The translations under genes were made by a program, and so were the position numbers. Source: CAYRZL01 sp964428795 (GTDB lineage: Bacteria > Bacillota > Clostridia > Lachnospirales > Lachnospiraceae). Taken from it: a stretch of DNA of 34,268 bases. This document shows positions 7,481 through 16,061 of the stretch, piece after piece. Positions within the stretch are counted from its first letter, which is position 1; the number at the start of each line of letters is the position of its first letter. The notes beneath the pieces are model-generated. The model saw only the letters and a list, made by a program, of their open reading frames with translations, ran no database searches and was not told where the DNA came from. The stretch spans positions 1 to 34,268 of the forward strand of contig CAYRZL010000018.1 of NCBI GenBank assembly GCA_964428795.1, in the 5' to 3' direction.

Positions 7481-8185
7481 TCACATATTTTTTTCCTCAT
7501 TTTCCGTGTCAATCATCTGATGCAGGCGGTTCACCGCGTCAGAAATACCTCCCACTTCATTGATAATACCCTCCTGAACCGCTTCTTTTCCTACCAGAAT
7601 TGTCCCCAGGTCCTTTGTGAACATTCCGGTATTCAGCATCATCTCCTCAATACGTCCGTGTTTTACCTGACAATGGTCCTGTATAAACCCCACGATACGC
7701 TCCTGCATCTGTTTGAAATATTCATAGGTCTGCGGTGCGTCAATAACTGTTCCAGTCATACGGACCGGATGTACCACCATGGTACCTGTCGGAACAATAT
7801 AAGAATAGTCTGCGGAAACTGCCAGCGGTATTCCGATGGAATGACTTCCTCCCAACACCAGTGACACCGTCGGTTTACTTAAGGATGCCACCATCTCGGC
7901 AAGAGCAAGACCGGATTCCACATCACCACCCACTGTATTTAAAATCATCAGCAGACCATCCACATCCTCCGAGTCCTCCATGGCTGCAAGCTTCGGCAAT
8001 ACATGTTCATATTTTGTTGTTTTTGTATTGCTGCTCAGACATTCGTGACCTTCGATCTCTCCGATAACAGACAATAATTGTATATTATGATGCTTTTTAT
8101 TTTCCGACATCATCAACTGTCCGGATTCCTCGATCAGTTTTTGTACATCCAGTTCTTTTGCTGTATTGTTATTTTTATCACTCAT
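7481..8185 (-). CDS. tepA: ClpP-family serine protease, TepA-like
   Basis: The 234-residue protein has the ClpP/crotonase-like fold of the TepA (YmfB) family, cytoplasmic proteases linked in Bacillus to protein export and spore development. Visible marks are LLMILNTVGGDVESGLALAEM (oxyanion-hole strand and glycine loop), LVLGGSHSIGIPLAVSAD, where the Ser of HSIG is the expected nucleophile, and GTMVVHPVRM, whose His aligns with the catalytic His of ClpP. The N-terminal 45 residues are polar and lack a signal peptide. ATG at 8185 has CAGGAG upstream. In many Firmicutes this gene adjoins ftsK/spoIIIE, as it nearly does here with uppP between. The precise substrate is unknown. Confidence 0.85.
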   Translation of the reverse strand: MSDKNNNTAKELDVQKLIEESGQLMMSENKKHHNIQLLSVIGEIEGHECLSSNTKTTKYEHVLPKLAAMEDSEDVDGLLMILNTVGGDVESGLALAEMVASLSKPTVSLVLGGSHSIGIPLAVSADYSYIVPTGTMVVHPVRMTGTVIDAPQTYEYFKQMQERIVGFIQDHCQVKHGRIEEMMLNTGMFTKDLGTILVGKEAVQEGIINEVGGISDAVNRLHQMIDTENEEKNM

Positions 8186-8211
8186 ATGCTTTCTCCTGTC
8201 TTTATGAACTC

Positions 8212-8275
8212 AAAAAGAGCCGATTTTTACATAGCAATAAAGCAATTTTTGCTCATCCTATGTAAAAATCGGCTC
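8212..8275 (-). terminator. Rho-independent terminator after glgA
   Basis: A perfect 18-bp inverted repeat (8217-8234 and 8258-8275) encloses a loop with a small internal AGCAA/TTGCT hairpin. On the minus strand it is followed by TTTTT. It sits 22 bp beyond the glgA stop codon and insulates tepA. Confidence 0.85.
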
Positions 8276-8296
8276 AAATATGATTGAGTATATGTG

Positions 8297-9748
8297 TTAT
8301 TGACCAAGTAAGAAGTTATACAGGTCTTTATATTTATTTGCAGATACTCTCCAGGAGAAATCTTTTGCCATTCCACGATCTACCATCTGATTCCACTGAC
8401 GTTTCTTATCGTAGAAAATTTCCTTAGAGTAGTTGATTACCTTCAGCATCTCATGCGCATTGTAGTTTGTGAAGGAGAAGCCATCACCGGTATTCTCATA
8501 CTCATTAAACGGAACAACCGTATCTTTCAAACCGCCTGTCTCACGCACGATCGGCACAGTACCATAACGGAAAGAGTTAAGCTGTGTCAAACCGCATGGC
8601 TCAAACAGCGACGGTACGAGAAATGCATCTGCCGCAGCATACAGCTTGTGGGCGAGATCATCATTATAACAGATATTAGCGGACATACGATCCGGGAATC
8701 TGTCTGCATAATAGCGGAACATATTTTCATAACGCTCCTCACCGGTACCTATCACTACCAACTGGGTATTATCATCAATGATGCCCTCGATCACAGCATT
8801 GATCAGATCCAATCCCTTCTGGTCTGTCAGACGGGAAATCAGACCAATCATATATTTCTTCTTATCTACCGCAAGACCGAGCATTTCCTGTAATTTTACT
8901 TTGTTGATACTCTTCTTTTTGCGGAAGGTTTCCGGCGTATAGTTTGCAAAAATCTTCTCATCCGTTGCAGGATCAAAAATATCATAATCGATTCCGTTTA
9001 CAATGCCCTGCATATCAAAATGTCTGGATGAGAGCAGACCGTCCAGTCCTTCTCCATAATATGGTGTCTGAATCTCCTGTGCGTAAGTATCACTGACCGT
9101 TGTAATATAGTCTGCATAAACAAGACCACCCTTCAACATGTTTGCATCCTTCTTGAACTCCAGCTTATCCGGTGTGAACAAATCGGAGGAAAGACCTGTG
9201 AGCCCCTGCATCGTCTCAACATCCCACACACCCTGGAATTTCAGATTGTGGATCGTGATCATGGATTTCATACCCCAGAAGAAAGGATTCCCCTGAAATT
9301 CATTGCGCAGATAAACAGGAATCATACCTGTCTCCCAATCATGGCAGTGTACCAGATCCGCTCTGAAATCAATCAGCGGAAGCATGGACAATACCGCTTT
9401 ATCAAAAAAGCAGAATTTTTCGATATCATACCGGATATTTCCGTATGGAAGGAAGCAGTCAAAATACTCCTGATTGTCAATAAAGTAATATGTGATGCCA
9501 TTCAATTCATACTTCAGGACACCTACATATTTGTTTGGCACATAAGAGCCGGTCCCCATGTAGAAATGTGTTACATATTCAAACTCATTTCTGTATTTTT
9601 CCGGAATGCAGGTATAATTTGGCAGTACGACACGCACATCCCATTCTTCCTTATCAAACCATTTCGGCAATGCCCCGCATACGTCTGCAAGTCCTCCTGT
9701 TTTGATAAAAGGTACACATTCCGATGTTGCAAATAATATTCTTTTCAT
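8297..9748 (-). CDS. glgA: Glycogen synthase (ADP-glucose type)
   Basis: GlgA, a GT-B family GT5 glycosyltransferase, extends alpha-1,4-glucan from ADP-glucose. At 483 residues it has the normal bacterial length. The N-terminal ADP-glucose motif FIKTGGLADVCGALPKW (Lys17) is complete, as are the ADLVHCHDWETG segment, ITIHNLKFQG, and the C-terminal nucleotide/donor motif VPSLFEPCGLTQL with the conserved Glu. ATG at 9748 follows AGGGGGA at good spacing. No glgB, glgC, glgD or glgP is in the window, so this copy is separate from a compact glycogen operon. It is 44 bp from metY on the same strand and ends at a strong terminator. Confidence 0.95.
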   Translation of the reverse strand: MKRILFATSECVPFIKTGGLADVCGALPKWFDKEEWDVRVVLPNYTCIPEKYRNEFEYVTHFYMGTGSYVPNKYVGVLKYELNGITYYFIDNQEYFDCFLPYGNIRYDIEKFCFFDKAVLSMLPLIDFRADLVHCHDWETGMIPVYLRNEFQGNPFFWGMKSMITIHNLKFQGVWDVETMQGLTGLSSDLFTPDKLEFKKDANMLKGGLVYADYITTVSDTYAQEIQTPYYGEGLDGLLSSRHFDMQGIVNGIDYDIFDPATDEKIFANYTPETFRKKKSINKVKLQEMLGLAVDKKKYMIGLISRLTDQKGLDLINAVIEGIIDDNTQLVVIGTGEERYENMFRYYADRFPDRMSANICYNDDLAHKLYAAADAFLVPSLFEPCGLTQLNSFRYGTVPIVRETGGLKDTVVPFNEYENTGDGFSFTNYNAHEMLKVINYSKEIFYDKKRQWNQMVDRGMAKDFSWRVSANKYKDLYNFLLGQ

Positions 9749-9792
9749 TTGCTTATCCCCCTATATATTATTAAAAAACCTCTCTTAATTTA

Positions 9793-11073
9793 TTATACCT
9801 CATCCAGAGCCTGACGTAAATCCTCAATAATATCTTCTACGTCCTCAATTCCTACGGAAAGCCGGATCAGATCCGGCGCCACACCTGCCTCAATTAACTG
9901 CTCATCCGTCATCTGACGATGGGTATGACTTGCCGGGTGAAGTACACAGGTTCTTGCATCTGCCACATGAGTCACAATAGCTGCCAGCTTCAGGTTATCC
10001 ATCATATCCACGGAAGCCTCTCTGCCTCCCTTTAATCCAAAGGAAATGACGCCGCAGGTACCGTTTGGCATATATTTTTGTGCAAGCTCATAGTATTTAT
10101 TACTTTCTAAACCCGGATAATTTACCCATGCAACTTTCTCATGACTTTGCAGATATTCTGCCACACGCTGTGCATTCTCACAATGGCGGGGTACTCTCAG
10201 ATGCAGTGTCTCAAGTCCCACATTCAGCAAAAATGAATTCATCGGAGACGGGATAGATCCGAGGTCTCTCATCAACTGGGACGTTGCTTTTGTAATATAA
10301 GCCGCCTTACCGAACTTCTGTGTATAGATAATTCCATGGTAGGACTCATCCGGTGTGGTAAGTCCGGGAAATTTATCTGCATGCGCATCCCAGTCGAAAT
10401 TGCCGGAATCCACGATACATCCGCCCACAGCCATCGCATGTCCGTCCATATATTTTGTGGTGGAATGTGTTACAATATCTGCACCCCATTCAAAAGGTCT
10501 GCAGTTGATCGGTGTCGGAAATGTATTATCCACAATGAGGGGTACACCATGGCTATGTGCCGCCCCGGCAAATTTTTCAAAATCCAGTACGATCAGAGCC
10601 GGATTGGCAATCGATTCCGCCACTACTGCTTTTGTATTTTCCTGAAAAGCAGCATCCAACTCCTCTGCTGTGCAGTCAGGATCAATAAAAGTACACTCAA
10701 TGCCCTGCTTTTTCATCGTAACGCCAAGCAGATTGAAGGTACCACCATATACTGCGGAAGAACAGATCACATGATCTCCCGCCTCACAGATATTAAAAAC
10801 TGCATAATAGTTTGCTGCCTGCCCGGAGGAAGTAAGCATTGCTGCCACGCCGCCTTCCAGTTCACAAATTTTCTGCGCCACCATATCATTGGTAGGATTT
10901 TGTAATCTGGTATAAAAATATCCAGAGTCCTCCAGATCAAACAGACGTCCCATCTGTTCACTGTTATCATATTTATATGTGGTGCTCTGATAAATCGGAA
11001 GTACCCTCGGCTCACCCTTTGTAGGCTGCCATCCGGACTGGATACATTTTGTATTGATCTTGTAGTTACTCAT
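9793..11073 (-). CDS. metY: O-acetylhomoserine sulfhydrylase (MetY, Cys/Met PLP family)
   Basis: This PLP enzyme makes homocysteine (or methionine-path precursors) from O-acetylhomoserine and sulfide. The 426-residue sequence carries the gamma-family features: YTRLQNPTNDMVAQKICELEGG, SSGQAANYYAV, the aldimine strand IVDNTFPTP, and HSTTKYMDGHA containing the PLP-binding Lys. The long form (about 425 residues) with the DWDAHADKFPGLTTPDESYHG insertion is typical of MetY rather than of cystathionine gamma-synthase. ATG at 11073 has GCAGGA upstream. No S-box or methionine T-box is visible: only 42 bp separate it from yebC, so it may be transcribed with yebC or from a weak local promoter. Confidence 0.9.
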   Translation of the reverse strand: MSNYKINTKCIQSGWQPTKGEPRVLPIYQSTTYKYDNSEQMGRLFDLEDSGYFYTRLQNPTNDMVAQKICELEGGVAAMLTSSGQAANYYAVFNICEAGDHVICSSAVYGGTFNLLGVTMKKQGIECTFIDPDCTAEELDAAFQENTKAVVAESIANPALIVLDFEKFAGAAHSHGVPLIVDNTFPTPINCRPFEWGADIVTHSTTKYMDGHAMAVGGCIVDSGNFDWDAHADKFPGLTTPDESYHGIIYTQKFGKAAYITKATSQLMRDLGSIPSPMNSFLLNVGLETLHLRVPRHCENAQRVAEYLQSHEKVAWVNYPGLESNKYYELAQKYMPNGTCGVISFGLKGGREASVDMMDNLKLAAIVTHVADARTCVLHPASHTHRQMTDEQLIEAGVAPDLIRLSVGIEDVEDIIEDLRQALDEV

Positions 11074-11115
11074 TTGTTTTCCTGCTTCCTACTATTTTTT
11101 TCAATTTCCACGTTC

Positions 11116-11844
11116 TTATTCATCCCAGTTGTGGTAAACCTGCTGTACATCATCATCCTCATCCAAAAGGTCGAGAATGCGATTGATATTTGTAATATCC
11201 TGCTCATCAGTCAGTTCCACATAATTTTGAGGAATCATAGTTACCTCTGCATTTGCCATAACAATTCCCTGATCCTCCAATGCCTGGCGTACATCTCCAA
11301 ACACATCCGGATCCGTAAGAATCTCATAGCTGTCCTCTTCCTCATTAAAATCATCTGCACCGGCATCCAGTGCGATCATCATCAGATCATCCGGATCCAG
11401 CTCACATTCTTCCTTATCCACAATAATCTGACCTTTTTTGTCAAACATATAAGATACACATCCCTGTGTACCCACATTTCCTTTTCCTTTTGTGAAAGCA
11501 TTTCTCACATTTGCGGCAGTACGGTTCTTGTTGTCTGTCAATGCATCCACGATAATCGCTGTTCCGCTCGGCCCATATCCTTCATATGTAACAGACTCAT
11601 AATTTACAGAGTTCGCATCTCCGGCAGCTTTCTTAATACCGCGCTCGATCGTATCATTCGGCATGTTATTTGATTTTGCTTTAGCGATCACATCACGAAG
11701 CTTACTGTTGTTTGCCGGATCCGGACCGCCCTCTTTTACCGCAACTGCAATCTCACGTCCAATGATCGTGAATATTTTTCCTTTTGCAGCGTCGTTTTTT
11801 TCTTTTTTATGTTTGATATTCGCAAATTTTGAATGTCCTGACAT
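11116..11844 (-). CDS. yebC: YebC/TACO1-family translation or regulatory factor
   Basis: The 242-residue protein is a full-length YebC family member, opening MSGHSKFANIKHKKEK and containing the family segment NNMPNDTIERGIKKAAG, YEGYGPSGTAIIVDALTDN and GNVGTQGCVSYMFDKKG. The family was first described as transcription regulators (PmpR) and later tied to translation of hard-to-read peptide stretches, as for mitochondrial TACO1. It is cytoplasmic with no membrane segment. ATG at 11844 is behind GAGGAGAG. It follows the CorC-like gene by 20 bp and is probably cotranscribed from the promoter at 12864-12892. Confidence 0.92.
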   Translation of the reverse strand: MSGHSKFANIKHKKEKNDAAKGKIFTIIGREIAVAVKEGGPDPANNSKLRDVIAKAKSNNMPNDTIERGIKKAAGDANSVNYESVTYEGYGPSGTAIIVDALTDNKNRTAANVRNAFTKGKGNVGTQGCVSYMFDKKGQIIVDKEECELDPDDLMMIALDAGADDFNEEEDSYEILTDPDVFGDVRQALEDQGIVMANAEVTMIPQNYVELTDEQDITNINRILDLLDEDDDVQQVYHNWDE

Positions 11845-11864
11845 AATTCTCTCCTCTTATCCGT

Positions 11865-12779
11865 TTATTCTTCGTTTTCTGATTTCTCGACAGGCGGAAG
11901 TTTTGTCACCTTCACTGTCTTTATCATCTTATTTTCAACCTTCAATACATGAAAATGATAGCCATACGCATCCACCTCGTAGGACTCGTCATCCATCGGA
12001 ATCTTATCAATTCTGGAGATCAAAAAACCGTTCAGTGTGTCATAATCTTCAAGAGCGCCCTGTTCATCCTCTATCTCCAGCATCTCAAAAATCTCATCCA
12101 ATGATGCCATACCATCCATAAGGTAGGTATGCTCACCCTGATGCACGATCATCTGATCCTCTTCATCGTGTTCATCCAGAATATTCCCGACGATCTCCTC
12201 TAAAATATCCTCCATGGATACAATTCCGGAAGTCTGTCCATACTCATCTACCACGATTACCATATGCGTTTTTTTTAACTGCATCTGACGGAACAGCAGA
12301 TTGATACTGCGCGTCTCAGGGATATAAGAAACCTCCCGCACCAGATCAGGAATATCTGAGATCACCTTCTCCATTGCATCCTGTTTTCTGCAAAGTCCAA
12401 GCATGTCTTTGATATGTATCACACCGATGATATTATCAATATCACCGGAAAATACCGGGTACCTGGAATAATGTTCCTTATCAATAAGATCAAGTGCCTC
12501 TGACAACGTAAAAGAAGCATCCAGTGCCACGATATTTTTTCGATGAATCATAATATCATGTGCCTCTTTGTCACCCAGCTCAAAAATATTTGTGATCATC
12601 TCCGCCTCACTGGCAAGAAGAACACCCTGTTCATGTCCTTCATTTACCATGGAAATAATCTCTTCTTCAATAATTTCTTCAGGAGTGGTGTCTGCTTCCC
12701 GCTTTCGGTCAAAAAAACTGAATTTTTTTGTTTTCCGTTGCCTCCACTTTATATTCTGCGGACTCCCGCCATCATCCAT
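11865..12779 (-). CDS. CBS-domain protein of the CorC/HlyC type, without membrane domain
   Basis: The 304-residue protein has an acidic N-terminal linker, a tandem CBS pair (about residues 75-195; marks SRYPVFSGDIDNIIGVIHIKD and MVIVVDEYGQTSGIVSMED) and a C-terminal CorC_HlyC domain (about 215-295). It lacks the DUF21 membrane domain of full-length magnesium/cobalt exporters, so it resembles the soluble CorC of E. coli; a role in divalent-cation homeostasis through adenosyl-ligand sensing is inferred from family. The ATG at 12779 is preceded by AAAGGAG with 11 bp spacing, a little long. A strong promoter lies about 85 bp upstream. Confidence 0.85.
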   Translation of the reverse strand: MDDGGSPQNIKWRQRKTKKFSFFDRKREADTTPEEIIEEEIISMVNEGHEQGVLLASEAEMITNIFELGDKEAHDIMIHRKNIVALDASFTLSEALDLIDKEHYSRYPVFSGDIDNIIGVIHIKDMLGLCRKQDAMEKVISDIPDLVREVSYIPETRSINLLFRQMQLKKTHMVIVVDEYGQTSGIVSMEDILEEIVGNILDEHDEEDQMIVHQGEHTYLMDGMASLDEIFEMLEIEDEQGALEDYDTLNGFLISRIDKIPMDDESYEVDAYGYHFHVLKVENKMIKTVKVTKLPPVEKSENEE

Positions 12780-12863
12780 CTCTTATCTAACTCCTTTTTG
12801 TAATTTTGTGCGGCCTCAGCACATGCTTCAAAATGAGTCGTGCTCTGAGTGTATACACATTTG

Positions 12864-12892
12864 ATAGTATCATTCCTACCAGAAATAGTCAA
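12864..12892 (-). promoter_or_regulatory. Sigma-A promoter of the corC-like/yebC unit
   Basis: TTGACT (12887-12892), 17-bp spacer, TACTAT (12864-12869) on the minus strand. The -35 box touches the mazF stop codon region, so mazF and corC transcripts are adjacent but separable. Confidence 0.65.
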
Positions 12893-12894
12893 GT

Positions 12895-13242
12895 TTATGT
12901 ATTCAAATCAAGGCTTATTTCCAGTGCACGGTTCACTTTCCGGATGATTTCCGAATCCAGTCGGCAGACTTTATCTTTCAACCGCATTTTATCAATCGTG
13001 CGAATCTGCTCCAGCAAAATCACGGAATCTTTTACCAAATGATATTTTTTTGAATCCAGTTCAATATGTGTCGGCAGCTTCGCCTTATTCATCTTTGATG
13101 TGATGGCAGCACAGATCACAGTTGGGCTGTGTCTGTTTCCGACATCGTTTTGTATAATCAGAACCGGCCGGATTCCTCCCTGTTCCGAACCCACAACCGG
13201 CCTCAAATCCGCATAATAAATATCTCCTCGTCGAATTACCAC
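12895..13242 (-). CDS. mazF: MazF/EndoA family mRNA interferase
   Basis: MazF-type toxins are ribosome-independent endoribonucleases that cut mRNA at short sequences. The protein aligns closely with Bacillus EndoA (NdoA): RRGDIYYADLRPVVGSEQGG, RPVLIIQND with the basic catalytic Arg, VICAAITSK with the conserved Thr/Ser, and SVILLEQIRTIDK. A longer frame starts at TTG 13257, but GTG at 13242, nine bases after GGAGAG, gives a 115-residue protein starting VVIRRGD, equivalent to MIVKRGD of EndoA. The gene follows alr, as ndoA does in Bacillus, but the 104 bp between them cannot encode an antitoxin. All active-site residues appear present, so control must come from elsewhere. Confidence 0.92.
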   Translation of the reverse strand: MVIRRGDIYYADLRPVVGSEQGGIRPVLIIQNDVGNRHSPTVICAAITSKMNKAKLPTHIELDSKKYHLVKDSVILLEQIRTIDKMRLKDKVCRLDSEIIRKVNRALEISLDLNT

Positions 13243-13265
13243 AATTTCACTCTCCAAATTTGAAA

Positions 13266-13298
13266 TTATTCAAAGTCAGCCCCAGCTTGGCTATGAAT
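13266..13298 (-). repeat. Leader hairpin element, copy B (before mazF)
   Basis: The minus strand reads ATTCATAGCCAAGCTG, then GGGCTGACTTTGAATAA. It aligns with copy A before uppP apart from a 4-base gap and a few changes, including an identical 13-mer TGACTTTGAATAA. The outer ATTCA/TGAAT pairs and an inner AGCC/GGCT pair are kept. It ends about 15 bp before the mazF ribosome site. Confidence 0.5.
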
Positions 13299-13346
13299 CA
13301 TTGTTTTTTTTAAGTATTTCCAAATTTATCGAGTGTATACCGATAA

Positions 13347-14492
13347 TCAGATAATTGTTCCGTTTTTATAATATACCCGTGGAATCCGCTTTCCCAGATC
13401 ACATGCAAACTCATAATTAAATCTGCCGGAAATCTCACCCAGCTCTTCCATGGTGATTTGCTGATCCGCGTCTTTTCCGATAAGCGTGACCACATCCTGC
13501 TCCTGTACATCCGGTATATCTGTCACATCCACCATAAACTGATCCATGCAAACGCGTCCCACAATATTTGCCCTTTTCCCCCGAATCAACACATAGCCTT
13601 TGTTGGACAGCGCCCTCGGATAACCGTCTCCATAGCCTACGGGAATCGTAGCCACTTTACTGTCCCTGGTGAAGGTATATGTGCCGCCATAGCTTATCGT
13701 CTCTCCCGCCTTTACATCCTTCAGATAGATCACCTGACTCTTTAACTCCAGCAAAGGCTTTAAATCCGCCCGTTCTTTTTCCACCTCATCGGAGGGCCAA
13801 AGACCATATAAAATGATTCCGGCACGGACCAGATTCATATTTGCTCCCGGAAGATCAATAATTCCGGCGCTGTTGGAAAGATGATATTCATCGATCTGTA
13901 CGCTGCGTTTTTTCAGCATCTGCACCATCCGGTCATACAATTCCTGCTGATGAATTGCATGTGTCTTGTCCGCCTCATCCGCTTTTGCAAAGTGGCTGAA
14001 CATGCCTTCGATCCTTAAATTAGGCAGTTTTGCAATCTCTGCAATTTCATCTGCATTTTCTTCCGTGATGCGGTAGCCGATACGATTCATTCCGGTATCC
14101 AGCTTTATATGTACAAGAACTTCTTTTCCAAGTCGTAATGCAGTCTCTGATAATGCTCTGGCTGTCTCATACTTAAAAACTGCCGGGCGGATATCATGCA
14201 AAATCATCGTTTCATATTGACCCGGATAAGAAAAACCAAGAATCAAAACAGGCTTTTTGATTCCCTGCTGCCTGAGCTGCATGGCTTCCTCCACCGTAGC
14301 AGTCGCATATCCCCATACGCGTTCCATCTGCTCCATTTCACGTGCCAGATAAACCGCCCCGTGTCCATAGCCATCTGTTTTTATTACTGCAATTATTTTT
14401 GTTTCTTCACAAATGCAGGATGTGATTACTTGTAAATTATGGTGAAATGCATCCAGATCGACGGATGCATACACTCTATCGTAAGGTAACAT
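13347..14492 (-). CDS. alr: Alanine racemase
   Basis: Alr is the PLP enzyme that makes D-alanine for peptidoglycan. The 381-residue sequence has the N-terminal barrel motif IAVIKTDGYGHGA with PLP-binding Lys38, the HIKLDTGMNRIGY strand, SNSAGI, RAGIILYG, and the second-domain catalytic Tyr in ETISYGGTYTF, followed by PVGYGDGYPR and VCMDQFMVDVTD. ATG at 14492 lies inside the 3' end of the upstream NAD(P)HX repair gene, a 17-bp overlap that implies translational coupling. Gene order nnr-alr-mazF recalls the alr-ndoA neighbourhood of Bacillus. Confidence 0.95.
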   Translation of the reverse strand: MLPYDRVYASVDLDAFHHNLQVITSCICEETKIIAVIKTDGYGHGAVYLAREMEQMERVWGYATATVEEAMQLRQQGIKKPVLILGFSYPGQYETMILHDIRPAVFKYETARALSETALRLGKEVLVHIKLDTGMNRIGYRITEENADEIAEIAKLPNLRIEGMFSHFAKADEADKTHAIHQQELYDRMVQMLKKRSVQIDEYHLSNSAGIIDLPGANMNLVRAGIILYGLWPSDEVEKERADLKPLLELKSQVIYLKDVKAGETISYGGTYTFTRDSKVATIPVGYGDGYPRALSNKGYVLIRGKRANIVGRVCMDQFMVDVTDIPDVQEQDVVTLIGKDADQQITMEELGEISGRFNYEFACDLGKRIPRVYYKNGTII

Positions 14493-15990
14493 GATTCTCT
14501 CCTTCTTTCATGACCATACGGATTCCCTCTACTATATGTGAGGCAGTTAGTCCATATGTTCCGATTTCTTCTGACATAAGATCCCCCGCAAGCCCGTGGA
14601 TGAATACGCCAAGCGGTGCCGCTGATGAGGGGGTACATCCCTGAGCTGCCAATGCTGCAATGACCCCTGTGAGCACGTCGCCGGACCCTCCGGTTGCCAT
14701 ACCGTGATTTCCGGTACTGTTTACATATACGGAACCATCCGGCAGTGCAATGACCGTTCTGGCATCTTTTTGTACGGTTATAACAGAATATTGATTCGTA
14801 TAGGCTCTTGCCGCATGAACGGGATCCTCCAAAACCTCTCCCGCCGTTCTGCCTGTCAGTCTTCCCATTTCTGCCGGATGAGGTGTCACAATCCAGTCTC
14901 CGCATGCATCATGCATAAACTCTGGATGCATTGCCACAAGATTCAGGGCATCCGCATCAATAATACAGGGAACGATCACACTGGACAAGGTATAGCGCAC
15001 CAGCTCTGTCGAAACATCTCCGGTTCCAAGTCCCGGTCCTATCACGATACAGTCTGCCCATGCGATCACTTCATTTAATTGATTTACATCAAATACCGCC
15101 TCCTGATAGGTAGTAAGCACAGCTTCCGGCACAGTCGTCTGCAAAATCTGCCGGTTTGTCTCGGTCGTATAGATCCGAACCAGTCCGGCTCCCGCTGCAT
15201 ATGCGGCCTTTGCGGAAAGCGCAGCGGCTCCCGCCATATTAGTGGCGCCTGCAATAATGAGCACTTTGCCGAACGTACCCTTGTTGGATCTGTTTTTACG
15301 CACCGGAAGTCTGTTCAAATCCTCCTTTTCCAGCATTTGAGCAGACGGTTTTATGTCCAAAAGACTATGCACGTCAATTCCCATATTTTTCTCAATCAGC
15401 ACACCGCAGTATTCCGTCCCCGGATACAAAATCTGCCCGAGCTTTGTAAATCCAAAGGTAACCGTATAGTCTGCCCGAAAGGCAATCCCCATCACGGAAC
15501 CGTCATCTGCGCAAATACCGGACGGTATATCCACAGCGATCTTAATACCGGACATCTGATTCAGTTTATCGATCAATTCGTAATAGCTTCCGGTAATCTC
15601 TCTGACAAGTCCAATGCCAAACAGACAATCCAAAATCAACGTAAACTTCTGATCCTTCGGTATCTCTGTGACGATCGGGATACCATATGCTCTTGCAATG
15701 GATAACTGCATAGACGTCTGCTTTGTGGCCTTTGTCTCATTTCCAACAAAGGAGATCATCACATTCGCTCCCTTCAGCCAGAGCAGCCTTGCAATGGCGA
15801 TGCCATCACCTCCGTTATTTCCGCTCCCGCAGACACACAATATGTTATCCGTATTTAAATGACGGTGCTGTATCTCACTGACAACGGACAGCGCCGCCCG
15901 CTCCATAAGCACCTCGGAGGGTACGCCAAAATGTTCCATTGTATTTATATCACACTGTTTCATTTCCTGTGCAGAAAGTAAATATTTCAT
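14476..15990 (-). CDS. nnr: Bifunctional NAD(P)H-hydrate epimerase / ADP-dependent dehydratase
   Basis: This repair enzyme converts damaged NAD(P)HX back to NAD(P)H. The 504-residue protein has the N-terminal YjeF_N epimerase domain (about 1-215; CGSGNNGGDGIAIARLL, DCLFGIGL, AVDIPSGI) and the C-terminal ribokinase-like dehydratase (about 230-500; GKVLIIAGATNMAGAA, VIGPGLGTG, VTPHPAEMGRL, TGNHGMATGGSGDVLTG). An upstream extension of 20 codons is open, but ATG at 15990 with AGGAG eight bases away starts the usual MKYLLSAQEM. It overlaps alr by 17 bp. Expression with alr and Rex nearby fits a housekeeping and redox context. Confidence 0.95.
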   Translation of the reverse strand: MKYLLSAQEMKQCDINTMEHFGVPSEVLMERAALSVVSEIQHRHLNTDNILCVCGSGNNGGDGIAIARLLWLKGANVMISFVGNETKATKQTSMQLSIARAYGIPIVTEIPKDQKFTLILDCLFGIGLVREITGSYYELIDKLNQMSGIKIAVDIPSGICADDGSVMGIAFRADYTVTFGFTKLGQILYPGTEYCGVLIEKNMGIDVHSLLDIKPSAQMLEKEDLNRLPVRKNRSNKGTFGKVLIIAGATNMAGAAALSAKAAYAAGAGLVRIYTTETNRQILQTTVPEAVLTTYQEAVFDVNQLNEVIAWADCIVIGPGLGTGDVSTELVRYTLSSVIVPCIIDADALNLVAMHPEFMHDACGDWIVTPHPAEMGRLTGRTAGEVLEDPVHAARAYTNQYSVITVQKDARTVIALPDGSVYVNSTGNHGMATGGSGDVLTGVIAALAAQGCTPSSAAPLGVFIHGLAGDLMSEEIGTYGLTASHIVEGIRMVMKEGENHVTLR

Positions 15991-16061
15991 ATCCCGTACT
16001 CCTTTTTTATATAATAAACGCTTTGCCCCGAAAAGCAAAGCGTTTTTCACACATTATTTAC

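Noticed and set aside
12895..13257. TTG 13257 as the mazF start
   Set aside because: GTG 13242 has GGAGAG at good spacing and gives the EndoA-like N-terminus and length.
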